This document shows positions 28,301 to 35,901 of a stretch of 53,803 bases of DNA, piece after piece (the stretch's first letter is position 1; each line of letters begins with the position of its first letter). Source of the DNA: JAHIYU01 sp964476155. GTDB taxonomy: Bacteria; Krumholzibacteriota; Krumholzibacteriia; LZORAL124-64-63. The stretch is taken from positions 1 to 53,803 of the forward strand of contig CAYYYS010000017.1 of NCBI GenBank assembly GCA_964476155.1, written 5' to 3'. The notes beneath the pieces were generated by a model that was given only the letters and a program-made list of their open reading frames with translations, had not been told where the DNA came from and did no database searches. Made by a program: the position numbers and the translations under genes.

Positions 28301-28875
28301 TCTGGGACTATGTGGTGGTCGAGGGTACATCCGACGGGGTCCACTGGCTGCCGGTGGCCGACGGTTACGACGCCCGCGACGACGCCGGCTGGCTCGACGC
28401 CTACAATTCAAGCCAGAACGGCAGCGCAAGCCTCTACCGCAACCGCGCCATCACCCTGAACGACGTCTTCTCGCGCGGCGAGACCATCCTCCTGCGCTTC
28501 CGACTCTACGCCGACGGCTACGTGGAGAGCTGGGGCTGGGCCATCGACAACATCGTCATCACGTTTACGGGGTCGACCGGCGTGAACGAGGTTCCCGCCA
28601 CCTTCGCCCTGGCGCCCAACGTGCCCAACCCCTTCAACCCATCGACCACGATCGCCTTCACTCTGCCCCGGAACGAGCGGATCCGTCTCGACGTGATCGA
28701 CCTGCGCGGCCGCCGCGTGCGCAGTCTGGAGAAAGGTCCCCACCCCGCCGGCGAACACCGCGTGGAGTGGGACGGCCGCGATGAGCAGGGCGCGCCGGCC
28801 GCATCGGGAACCTACCTGTACAGGTTGCAGACCGGACAGAGGATGATCAGTCGGAAAATGATGCTGGTCCGGTAG
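25354..28875 (+). CDS. Large secreted Asp-box (BNR/sortilin-like) protein with FlgD-like C-terminal sorting domain
   Basis: The 1173-residue protein begins with a signal or anchor helix (IVAITILGLAALAVFFLLPS). About ten Asp-box motifs occur through residues 160-800 (for example KTSDGGATW, RSVDGGGSW, KTTDLGLTW, ESVDGGATW), predicting one or two beta-propellers like those of sortilin or xyloglucanases. A beta-sandwich region with a VNEVPA linker follows. The end is an 85-residue FlgD Ig-like domain (NVPNPFNPSTTIAFTLP ... SGTYLYRLQTG ... KMMLVR), the type used as a secretion/anchoring signal in FCB bacteria. It is probably exported and surface-attached. Catalytic activity cannot be assigned. Confidence 0.85.
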   Translation: MYRLIVAITILGLAALAVFFLLPSSSDDTAGSGWHAAEQQRLELALRHAEPGSPKAFKLQLKIDRLDAWRDGRPQPGFPDVFNRVLYEMKVPSDRTVPEYAPGYRFREIDKAPRIRPTDKSLDWINRGPGNVAGRARGIIVDPDDPTGLTWFIASVGGGVWKTSDGGATWTELTVDVPNLAIQCIAMAASDHDVIYAGTGESYYNIDTLNGNGMLKSIDRGVTWTPLPSTLDDPRFNNVSRIVVSPSDPDLVVASTTTGRYKDEINTSSSIVRSVDGGGSWTEVFTHGTGSRPLIQQVIADPTDFTIQYATVKDNGILKSINAGQSWAYVNTGISDLTGRFEMAISPVNRNFLYAASQGTDHSELWVSWDAGASWNETIEDGAEPNWLGSQGWYDNAIVCHPTDATIVYVGGPQLWRIQLDSVGAGTPQRVSTTMASYSFPHPDHHVLEIVDDGSGWWILGTNDGGVTRTAGEESGFTMPTIGMVTTQFYGVDKRPGASAYVGGTQDNGTWMSPIDPTANTSWSFEIGGDGYETSWHFDDPLKIIGGYQYNGLQRSLDGGLSWSSATNGLDDTGSGAAPFITKIAKSVERPDHLFAVGASGVWHSTDFGGSWTLSTIASGDWGSLSSFQDVRVSPANADMVWAGSRMDEDGDIMVSVDGGATFNGAIDYTDAILGRISGLAADPHDDQTAYVLFSYAERPKILKTTDLGLTWTDISGFGTGSVSTTGFPDVAIYDLLVFPNDPNHIWVGSEIGLIESVDGGATWGLADNGLPAIGIWKLSAVEDEIILATHGRGIWTHTDPALMNGSTYNPLFELASQPPTGDLYLEFNLRSAYDSTQVRVDDEVVATFGANTPLQIETLTLPILTSGTLSIFARSYQDGSTYDSVVRDVDVVALHDPITEYTNPVDSSPESDDFLKSGFTWSTPGGFSNGALHTEHNYPPNANSTAMLLKPVQIADVTTLSFDEVVIVEPGDSGSVFGDYGFWDYVVVEGTSDGVHWLPVADGYDARDDAGWLDAYNSSQNGSASLYRNRAITLNDVFSRGETILLRFRLYADGYVESWGWAIDNIVITFTGSTGVNEVPATFALAPNVPNPFNPSTTIAFTLPRNERIRLDVIDLRGRRVRSLEKGPHPAGEHRVEWDGRDEQGAPAASGTYLYRLQTGQRMISRKMMLVR

Positions 28876-29135
28876 ACGACCTGAGCGATCGGCCAGAACT
28901 GGCCCCGCCCTGTATTCAGAATCACGCGCCCCCACGCCATCCAGTATGCCCCGGGTCCCTTCGGCCGTACCGAAATACTGCCCGGCGAAGACGTCCTCGA
29001 GATCACGACCATGTGCGGCCACCCCGAGAATGCAACCCTTGGATTGCGGCTTGAAATCGGGTTCCCGTGGTGCATCCTGATCATTACACTGCTACCATGT
29101 CACGTCGTTGCCGAAACCCCGATAAACGAGGCGCC
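28876..29135 (+). other. Intergenic region with an open, protein-like stretch but no start
   Basis: Between the Asp-box gene and ccsBA a plus-strand frame from about 28893 to 29138 stays open and reads plausibly (PFGRTEILPGEDVLEITTMC), but has no start codon with a ribosome site, and in-frame stops lie just upstream. It may be a remnant of a deleted gene or the leader of ccsBA. No terminator stronger than a 6-bp hairpin (GGCCAG AA CTGGCC) is visible. Confidence 0.25.
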
Positions 29136-31985
29136 GTGAATAGACCGCTCCAGGATCCCGTATTCCGATTCCTCTCCGACCTGCGACTCGCCGCCGTCAT
29201 TCTCGCGGTCTTCGCCGTCGCCTCCGGCGTCGGCACCTGGATCGAGTCCCACTACGCCAACATCGGTTCCCTGGAGACGGGCCGGGTCGCGGCCTTCCAT
29301 CTGGTCTACGATGCGGCCTGGTTCAACGCGCTCCTCGGATTGCTCTTCGTGAACCTGCTCATGAACCTCATCCGGCGGATCCTGCGCGGGCGTCGGCCGG
29401 CCGGCTTCCTGTTGGTGCACGTGGGCATGCTCCTGATCCTGGCGGGCGCGGGCGTCACGCGCTGGTGGGGCTACGAGGGCGTGCTGCGCATCCGCGAGGG
29501 CCAGGCCGGCAACATGGTGGCCTCGAGCGAGGTCTTCGCCGTGGCTGCCGTCGGGAGCGACGAGGCCGCCATGCCCGTCCGTCTCTACAAGCCCGGTGCG
29601 CAGACATACCGGAAGCGCGTCGATATCGGCGACGAGACCCTGACCCTGGGTGTGGCGGAATTCTGGCCCCGCTTCGAGCAGAGCCTCGAGCCGGGTGGCG
29701 GCGGCCTGAGCGCCGATCCCGACGCGCCGGCCGCGGCCCGGATCTACGTGGAGAAGGATGGCGAGCGGGCCGAAGCCGTCTGCATCCAGGGCGACGAGCC
29801 GCAGTCGGTCGGACTGGATGGGCGGCAGTACGACCTGCGTTACGGCTCGGTGCTCAGCGAGTTGCCGTACGAGATCTTCCTGGAGGATTTCGTACTCGAG
29901 ACCTACCCCGGCAGCGACAATCCCGCAGGCTACGAGAGCCATGTGCGGCTCACCGATCCGGAGCGTGGTATCACAGGCCGGCCGGTGCGCATCTGGATGA
30001 ACCACCCGCTGAACCACCGCGGCACGAAGCACTTCCAGGCGAGCTACGACCGCGATCAACAGGGATCCGTCCTCGCGATCAACAGGGATCCGGGGAAGAC
30101 GCCCACCTACATCGGCTACACCGTCATCACGCTCGGTTTCCTGGTGGTCATCGCGCGCATCATCTACAGGCGTGTGATCGCCCTGCGGACACTCGCGAAG
30201 GCGGCCACGGTGGTGGCCATGTGCGGGCTGGCGACACCGACCGGCGCTACGACGCAGGATCACGAGCCCTCCCCTGCACACGATCATCCCACCGCGGCAC
30301 CGCCCGAGCTGACCCTCTCGCCAGAGAACCTGGAGGCAGCCTCGCGGCTCATCGTGCAGGGCTACCGCGGCCGCATGAAGCCTCTCGACACCCTGGCCCG
30401 CGAGACGGCCGTCAAGATCACCAAGCGCACACGCTTCGAGGGACGCGAACCGGTGGAGGTCTTCCTGGGCTTGGCAGTGCATCCGGAGGCCTGGTACGGC
30501 CACCCCGCGATCCACGTGAAGAATCCCGGTGTGCAGAACCTGCTCGGCGTCGATCGCTTGGTGAATCATGTCCCGCTCTCCTCCCTCCTGCATCAGGACG
30601 GCTACAGGCTGCACGACGCCGTCGAGGAGGCGCATCGTACCCCTTCGAACCGGCGTGACAAGACACAGCAGCAGCTCATCGTCTTCGACGAGCGGGTGCA
30701 TCTCCTGTTCGGGGCGCTGCAGGGCAATTCCCTGCGCCTCTTCCCGATCCCCGACGACACGGGCCATACCTGGCAGACCATCGAGCAGGTTCTCGCCGCC
30801 CTGCCCGAACAGGATCCGCGCAGAACCGAGTTCAAGCTCGCGGCCGGCACTCTCTTCGACGGGCTCCTGGCCAACGACGACGACCGCCTCGGCGAGGGGC
30901 TGCGCCTGGTGCACGAGCTGCAGCGGCGCTACGGCGCCGAGGTCATCCCCTCCGAACTGCGGATCGACTCGGAGCTGACCCTCAACGAAACCCGCCCCTT
31001 CGTGCTCTCCGCCTTGCCCTACCTGCTCGGTTTCGTGCTGCTGATCATCGCCTTCTTCATGGGGCTGCTGTCGCGGCGCGGGGGGATCTGGTTGTGGAGA
31101 AGCCCGCTCTACCTGTTGGGCATGCTGGCCCTCCTGGCCGGCTTCACGATGCACCTCTGGGGCTTCGTGCTGCGTTGGATCGCCTCGGCCCGAGCCCCCC
31201 TGAGCAACGGCCACGAGTCGCTGCTCTGGGTGGCGCTGGCGGTGGCATTGGCGGGCATTCTCTTCGAACTGATCAGTCGGACGGCCGCGGTGGGCGCTCT
31301 CGCTTCGCTGCTGACGGCCGTGGTCCTGGGCGTGTCGATGCTGGGCACCTTCGATCCGTCCATCGGCCCGCTGATGCCGGTGCTGGCCTCCTACTGGCTC
31401 AACATCCACGTCACCATCATCACCGCCAGTTACGGCTTCCTGGGGCTGTCCTGTCTGCTCGGCCTCCTCACCCTGGTGCTATTCGTGATCGACCGGCGCA
31501 GGCCCACACCGGCCGTCGTTCGGACCGTCGGCATCCTGGACCAGCTGAACGTGGACGTGATGATCGCCGGCGTCGGCCTGCTCGCGGCCGGCACACTGCT
31601 GGGCGGCGTGTGGGCCAACGAGAGCTGGGGGCGTTATTGGGGCTGGGATCCCAAGGAGACCTGGGCGCTGGTGTCGATCCTGCTCTATGCGATGATCCTG
31701 CACTTGCGCTGGATTCCCAGACTGGCCAACACGTTCGTGCAGGCGGCGGGCTCATTCCTGGCCATCTGGTCCATCATCATGACCTACTTCGGGGTGAACT
31801 ACCTGCTGATGGGCCTGCACAGCTACGCCGCAGGCGACAAGGTCGCCATCCCATTGTGGGCGACGGTCTCCTGCCTGCTCTCGGTGGTCTTCAGCGTCAT
31901 AGCCTACCGGGCGTGGGTGGGGCGGCGGAACTCGTGGCGACGCGACCCGGCGTCCGCGCTGGATTTAGGACAACAAGCATCTTGA
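29136..31985 (+). CDS. ccsBA: Fused cytochrome c biogenesis protein CcsBA (ResB-CcsA)
   Basis: The 949-residue membrane protein joins a ResB/CcsB half (LSDLRLAAVILAVFAVASGVGTWIES, then a large periplasmic domain to about residue 340) to a CcsA half with the haem-handling WWD motif (WGRYWGWDPKETWALV) and the family ending FGVNYLLMGLHSYA. It exports haem and attaches it to CxxCH motifs (system II). I start at the GTG at 29136 with ACGAGG upstream; an ATG at 29097 is possible. nrfH and nrfA follow, so it may be dedicated to maturing these cytochromes, including the unusual CxxCK site of NrfA. Confidence 0.9.
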   Translation: MNRPLQDPVFRFLSDLRLAAVILAVFAVASGVGTWIESHYANIGSLETGRVAAFHLVYDAAWFNALLGLLFVNLLMNLIRRILRGRRPAGFLLVHVGMLLILAGAGVTRWWGYEGVLRIREGQAGNMVASSEVFAVAAVGSDEAAMPVRLYKPGAQTYRKRVDIGDETLTLGVAEFWPRFEQSLEPGGGGLSADPDAPAAARIYVEKDGERAEAVCIQGDEPQSVGLDGRQYDLRYGSVLSELPYEIFLEDFVLETYPGSDNPAGYESHVRLTDPERGITGRPVRIWMNHPLNHRGTKHFQASYDRDQQGSVLAINRDPGKTPTYIGYTVITLGFLVVIARIIYRRVIALRTLAKAATVVAMCGLATPTGATTQDHEPSPAHDHPTAAPPELTLSPENLEAASRLIVQGYRGRMKPLDTLARETAVKITKRTRFEGREPVEVFLGLAVHPEAWYGHPAIHVKNPGVQNLLGVDRLVNHVPLSSLLHQDGYRLHDAVEEAHRTPSNRRDKTQQQLIVFDERVHLLFGALQGNSLRLFPIPDDTGHTWQTIEQVLAALPEQDPRRTEFKLAAGTLFDGLLANDDDRLGEGLRLVHELQRRYGAEVIPSELRIDSELTLNETRPFVLSALPYLLGFVLLIIAFFMGLLSRRGGIWLWRSPLYLLGMLALLAGFTMHLWGFVLRWIASARAPLSNGHESLLWVALAVALAGILFELISRTAAVGALASLLTAVVLGVSMLGTFDPSIGPLMPVLASYWLNIHVTIITASYGFLGLSCLLGLLTLVLFVIDRRRPTPAVVRTVGILDQLNVDVMIAGVGLLAAGTLLGGVWANESWGRYWGWDPKETWALVSILLYAMILHLRWIPRLANTFVQAAGSFLAIWSIIMTYFGVNYLLMGLHSYAAGDKVAIPLWATVSCLLSVVFSVIAYRAWVGRRNSWRRDPASALDLGQQAS

Positions 31986-32255
31986 ATCTGCCTATTCGAT
32001 TTTCGGCCTCGGCTCCATATGATTTACAATCTGGAGCTGCACCCATATCGTGCGTAACTTATTATATCATAGCGTATTGTGAAACTATACCTACCCGCGG
32101 GTCTTAATTCATACCACAAGGTAACAATTAACGCTTGAACTCCAATGATATTTGTATAACATTCCAGATTGAACCAGGAGCACTGGAGTGTCGACGGCTT
32201 TCGCGGCCCGTACGCTCCTCCGCTGTTCGCCATCGATATTCCCAGCGAGGTGCCC
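31986..32255 (+). promoter_or_regulatory. AT-rich promoter/leader region of nrfHA
   Basis: This 270-base gap is far more AT-rich than its surroundings, especially 32020-32165, and contains candidate boxes TTGAAC (32135) and TATAAC (32155-32160), although their spacing is short for a sigma-70 promoter. No clear FNR, CRP or NarL site is seen. GCGAGG (32246-32251) is the ribosome site for nrfH. Confidence 0.4.
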
Positions 32256-32777
32256 ATGAACACCCTTCGGTTTTGCGCTCTGGCGGCAGTGACCATAGCT
32301 GTGGTGATGGGGGTTCACCTGATCAAGGAGTCCAAGGCCACATCCTATCTGTCGAGTGATCCCGCCGCATGCATCAACTGCCACGTCATGGAGTCGTATT
32401 ACATCTCCTGGCAGAACAGTTCGCACGCGGAGTACGCCGTCTGCGTGGATTGCCACCTGCCGGTGGAGAACTACGTCGACAAGTACGTATCCAAGGCCCG
32501 CGACGGCTGGAATCACTCGCTCGCCTTCACCCGCAATACCTACGGCAAGCGGATGCTCATCTCAGACGACGGCGCGCGCCGCGTCCAGCAGAACTGCATC
32601 CGGTGCCATTCGGCCCACTCTCAGACCATCGCCAAGACAGGCGACGGTTATCACGCTTTCGGCAGTGAGTCGCTGGGAGGCAGGAAGTGCTGGGATTGCC
32701 ACCGTCTCGTACCGCACGGGAAGGTCCGCAGCATCAACGCCGCTCCCAACAATCTCAGAGTCAAGTGGAAGCAGTAA
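32256..32777 (+). CDS. nrfH: Tetraheme quinol dehydrogenase NrfH
   Basis: The 173-residue protein has one N-terminal membrane helix and four haem sites: CINCH (39-43), CVDCH (63-67), CIRCH and CWDCH. This is the NapC/NirT-family electron donor that takes electrons from menaquinol and passes them to NrfA at the periplasmic face. The start at 32256 gives a proper anchor helix; the upstream frame extension is not membrane-like. It is 14 bases from nrfA, and the pair forms the NrfHA complex. Confidence 0.93.
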   Translation: MNTLRFCALAAVTIAVVMGVHLIKESKATSYLSSDPAACINCHVMESYYISWQNSSHAEYAVCVDCHLPVENYVDKYVSKARDGWNHSLAFTRNTYGKRMLISDDGARRVQQNCIRCHSAHSQTIAKTGDGYHAFGSESLGGRKCWDCHRLVPHGKVRSINAAPNNLRVKWKQ

Positions 32778-32791
32778 TCTAGGAGGTCGCG

Positions 32792-34300
32792 ATGAACCGG
32801 TCTTACGTCTATCTCGTGGGGGCGCTGTTGGCTATTGCCTTCATGACCTACACGCTGCTCTCCATCGGCTCCAAGAAGGAGGAGGCAGTGCTGTTGAAGG
32901 CCACTCCCGTCGTCAAGGCCGAGGGAGTCGAGGCCAAGAACGACGTCTGGGGAGAGCACTACCACCGCCAGCACGACACCTGGAAGCTCAACAAGAACAG
33001 CAGTGAGATCGAGGATCTGCTGGACAGGTACCCGCAACTGGCCATCCTGTGGGCCGGCTACGGCTTCTCCAAGGACTACAATGCGCCCCGCGGGCATGCC
33101 TATGCGCTGCAGAGCAACCGGAACACCCTGCGCACCGGCGCACCCACGGACGACAAGACCGGGCCCATGCCCATGGCCTGCTGGACCTGCAAGTCCACCG
33201 ACGTGGCCCGTCTGATCGCCGAGGAAGGTGAGCTGGAGTACTTCACCGGCAAATGGGCGCGCGGCGGTTCCGAGATCGTCAACCCCATCGGCTGCGCCGA
33301 CTGCCACGACAGCCAGTCCAGCCAGCTGGCCATCTCCCGTCCCTACCTGTTGCGGGGCTGGGAAGACCTCGGCCGGAGCGTCGACGACATCACCTACCAG
33401 GACATGCGCTCCCTGGCCTGCGCCCAGTGCCACTCGGAGTACTACTTCAAGAAGACCAAGTACACCGACGATCAGGGTGCCGAGAAGACGGCCGCCGTCG
33501 TGACCTTCCCCTGGGCCAACGGCCTGGCGGCCGAGGACATGGAGGACTACTACGACGAGCGGGAGTTCAAGGACTGGTCCAACAAGCTGAGCAAGGCTCC
33601 CATGCTCAAGGCCCAGCATCCCGGCTACGAGATCTTCACCACCGGCGTGCACTTCAAGCGCGGGCTCTCCTGCGCCGACTGCCACATGCCCTACGTGCAG
33701 GAAGGCGGCGTCAAGTACTCGACGCACCACGTCCAGAGCCCCCTCAACAACATCGCCAATTCCTGCCTGACCTGTCATCGCGAGAGCGAAGAGGAGTTCC
33801 GGTCGATCGTCGCCGAGAAGCTGGCTCGCAAGAACCAGCTCAACGTCATGGCGATGAACAGCCTGGCCGTGGCCCACCTGACCGCGAAGAAGGCCTGGGA
33901 GGCCGGCGCGACCGAGGCCCAGATGGAGCCCATCCTCGCGAAGATCCGCTCGGCGCAGTGGCTCTGGGACTATTCCATCGCAAGCCACGGTTCCTTCTTC
34001 CACGCGCCCGGCGAGACCCTGCGCCTGCTGGGCGTCGCCAACGACAAGGCGATGGACGCGCGCCTCGACCTGGTCAACCTGCTGGCGAATTACGGCGTGG
34101 TCGACTATCAGGTGCCGGACTTCTCCTCGAAGGACAAGGCCCAGAAGCTCGCCGGCCTCGACATGCCCAAGCTCATCGAGGACAAGCTGAACTTCAAGAA
34201 GACCCTCATGGCCGACTGGATCGACGAGGCCACCGAGGAGGGTCGACTGACGGACGATTTCCTGTCCACTCTGGAGGATCACGCGGCTTATCTGCACTAG
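32792..34300 (+). CDS. nrfA: Ammonia-forming cytochrome c nitrite reductase NrfA
   Basis: The 502-residue pentahaem enzyme reduces nitrite to ammonium with six electrons. The catalytic haem site with lysine is CWTCK (130-134), followed by CADCH (168-172), CAQCH (210-214), CADCH and CLTCH. Active-site residues are visible in HPGYEIFTTGVHFKRGLSCADCHMPY and in STHH. The N-terminal helix lacks a clear cleavage site and may anchor the protein. Downstream is a terminator shared with the convergent hdrB gene. The presence of nrfHA implies nitrite respiration or detoxification under anoxia. Confidence 0.95.
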   Translation: MNRSYVYLVGALLAIAFMTYTLLSIGSKKEEAVLLKATPVVKAEGVEAKNDVWGEHYHRQHDTWKLNKNSSEIEDLLDRYPQLAILWAGYGFSKDYNAPRGHAYALQSNRNTLRTGAPTDDKTGPMPMACWTCKSTDVARLIAEEGELEYFTGKWARGGSEIVNPIGCADCHDSQSSQLAISRPYLLRGWEDLGRSVDDITYQDMRSLACAQCHSEYYFKKTKYTDDQGAEKTAAVVTFPWANGLAAEDMEDYYDEREFKDWSNKLSKAPMLKAQHPGYEIFTTGVHFKRGLSCADCHMPYVQEGGVKYSTHHVQSPLNNIANSCLTCHRESEEEFRSIVAEKLARKNQLNVMAMNSLAVAHLTAKKAWEAGATEAQMEPILAKIRSAQWLWDYSIASHGSFFHAPGETLRLLGVANDKAMDARLDLVNLLANYGVVDYQVPDFSSKDKAQKLAGLDMPKLIEDKLNFKKTLMADWIDEATEEGRLTDDFLSTLEDHAAYLH

Positions 34301-34340
34301 GCCGCCGGGAGGTGTTCCGGAAGGGACCGTTAGACAGACG

Positions 34341-34370
34341 GACGCCGGGCGCGAGATCGTGCCCGGCGTC
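34341..34370. terminator. Bidirectional terminator between nrfA and hdrB
   Basis: A perfect 10-bp stem (GACGCCGGGC / GCCCGGCGTC, ten-base loop) is followed by TTCTTGTTTG on the plus strand. It lies between the ends of two convergent operons. Confidence 0.8.
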
Positions 34371-34382
34371 TTCTTGTTTGGT

Positions 34383-35255
34383 CTACCCCGCCGCCACCGC
34401 CAGCAACTTCTCCGGTTTGATCTTATGCCGATCCAACCCCACATCCTCCGCCGACAGCCCCTGCGCCAACGCCAACATCTGAAAGTAATAAACCGGCGGC
34501 ACGGTAAACCCGAGCTTCAGCTTCCGCGATATCCGCAGTTGCCCCGTATCGAACGAGTCGAAGCACGACGGACAGATCACCCCCATCACATCCACATCCG
34601 CCGCATGAATCGACTCCAACACCGTGCGCGTCATCTGCTCGGGCAGGTCACAATCGCGACACGACTTCCCGCAGCAGATAATACGCTCGGTGTGATCGAC
34701 CGGCGTGGCGCCGATGGCCCGGAGCATGTCCTCGAAGATGGTCGGGTGGTCGGGATCGTCCACCTGCATGATGTCGCGCGGCTTGAGCAGGTGGCAGCCG
34801 TAGTGGACGGCGATGCGAACGCCCTCGAGCGGACGGGTTACCGTTTCGCGCACCGCGTCCAGGCCGATCTCGTCGCGCATGATGGTGATCAGGTGACGCG
34901 CCTTGACCGTGCCCTTGTACTCCAGGCCGATCGTCGCGAGTCGACCATTCACCTGTTCGAGCATCTCACCGCCCGCGTTCAACAGATGGGCGGCTTCGGC
35001 CAGGGTCTCGGTACAACCGCTGCAGATGGTCACGAAGTCCAGCCCCGCCTGCTCGGCGATGCACAGGTTGCGCGCGGCCAGGGTCAGCCAGTCCAGCTTG
35101 TGCAGCGACTTGAAGAACACCGGATCCGGACAGCAGCCCAGCTCGGGCAGGTCCGCCAGTTCGATCCCCAGCGCTGGCACGGTCTTGCGAACCGCCGCCT
35201 CCATCTGCGGATACCGGACCTGGATCATGCAACCGGGAAAGAAGGCGTATTTCAT
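34383..35255 (-). CDS. hdrB: Heterodisulfide reductase subunit B (HdrB)
   Basis: The 290-residue protein contains two CCG domains: PGCMIQVRYPQME with PELGCCPDPVFF and ICSGC in the first half, and HYGCHLLKP with IICCGKSCRDCD and ICPSCFDSFD in the second. These ligate the two non-cubane [4Fe-4S] clusters where disulfides, or an unknown substrate, are reduced. The ATG overlaps the hdrC stop (ATGA). It is the last gene of the long minus-strand kor-hdr run. The natural substrate in this non-methanogen is unknown. Confidence 0.92.
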   Translation of the reverse strand: MKYAFFPGCMIQVRYPQMEAAVRKTVPALGIELADLPELGCCPDPVFFKSLHKLDWLTLAARNLCIAEQAGLDFVTICSGCTETLAEAAHLLNAGGEMLEQVNGRLATIGLEYKGTVKARHLITIMRDEIGLDAVRETVTRPLEGVRIAVHYGCHLLKPRDIMQVDDPDHPTIFEDMLRAIGATPVDHTERIICCGKSCRDCDLPEQMTRTVLESIHAADVDVMGVICPSCFDSFDTGQLRISRKLKLGFTVPPVYYFQMLALAQGLSAEDVGLDRHKIKPEKLLAVAAG

Positions 35256-35746
35256 CAGCTCCCCTCCTTCTCGGCCGCTTCGAGCAGCTTGAGCATGGGT
35301 TCGACATCGACCTCGGGCAACGGCGGCAAACCCAGTTCCTCGCGACGGCGATGCGTGGCCGAGGTGACCTTGGCGCTGCGGCCGGTCTGCAGCAACCCGT
35401 CCACCAGGCGGTCCACGCCGGTGGGGACGATCCCCCGCTCACCCATGAGGTTCTTCAGGGCGATGATCACCTCGATGGGCTTGACCTCCTGGGGGCAGCG
35501 GTCGAAGCACGTGAAGCAGTTGCTGCACTGCCAGACCTTCGACTCCGGACCGACCACCTCTTCCTGCATTCCGTACAGCACCGCCAACATGATCTGGCGC
35601 GGATTGAAGTCCTCGCTGAACCGGGCCGACGGGCAGTCGCCCACGCAGGCGCCGCACTGGTAGCAGTAGTTGACGCCGTCGCCTTCCAGCACCAGTCCCA
35701 ACTCGTCGCGGAACCCGTGGTCGATCTTGAGCGGTTTGTCGCTCAC
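35255..35746 (-). CDS. hdrC: Heterodisulfide reductase subunit C (HdrC)
   Basis: The 163-residue protein carries two [4Fe-4S] motifs, CYQCGACVGDCP and CSNCFTCFDRCPQ, and passes electrons between HdrA and HdrB. It starts at a GTG at 35746 that overlaps the stop of the zinc-ribbon gene (GTGA); an upstream in-frame ATG would lie inside that gene. Like its neighbours it overlaps the genes on both sides, so the whole block is translationally coupled. Confidence 0.92.
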   Translation of the reverse strand: MSDKPLKIDHGFRDELGLVLEGDGVNYCYQCGACVGDCPSARFSEDFNPRQIMLAVLYGMQEEVVGPESKVWQCSNCFTCFDRCPQEVKPIEVIIALKNLMGERGIVPTGVDRLVDGLLQTGRSAKVTSATHRRREELGLPPLPEVDVEPMLKLLEAAEKEGS

Positions 35747-35901
35747 GCCTTCCCCTTCTCGGCGTCCACCGCCTCGAGCGGCCGCACGCTGTTGGACCGG
35801 CACTTCGGGCACGAGCGTTCGGTCATGGTCCCCTTGGGATCATAGGCCTCCTCGTAGTCGTGCCCGCAGCGCATGCACTTAAACTTCCATGGTTGTTCCA
35901 C
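35743..35901 (-). CDS. Small zinc-ribbon protein within the hdr operon
   Basis: The 52-residue product (starting with GTG, first residues EQPWKFKCMRCGHDYEEAYD) has two CxxC knuckles, CMRC and CPKC, separated by 18 residues, as in a zinc ribbon or rubredoxin-like fold. It overlaps the end of hdrA1 by 23 bases and the start of hdrC by 4, which is easily missed but leaves no non-coding DNA between those genes. A role as assembly factor or electron carrier of the Hdr complex is inferred from position only. Confidence 0.75.
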   Translation of the reverse strand: MEQPWKFKCMRCGHDYEEAYDPKGTMTERSCPKCRSNSVRPLEAVDAEKGKA

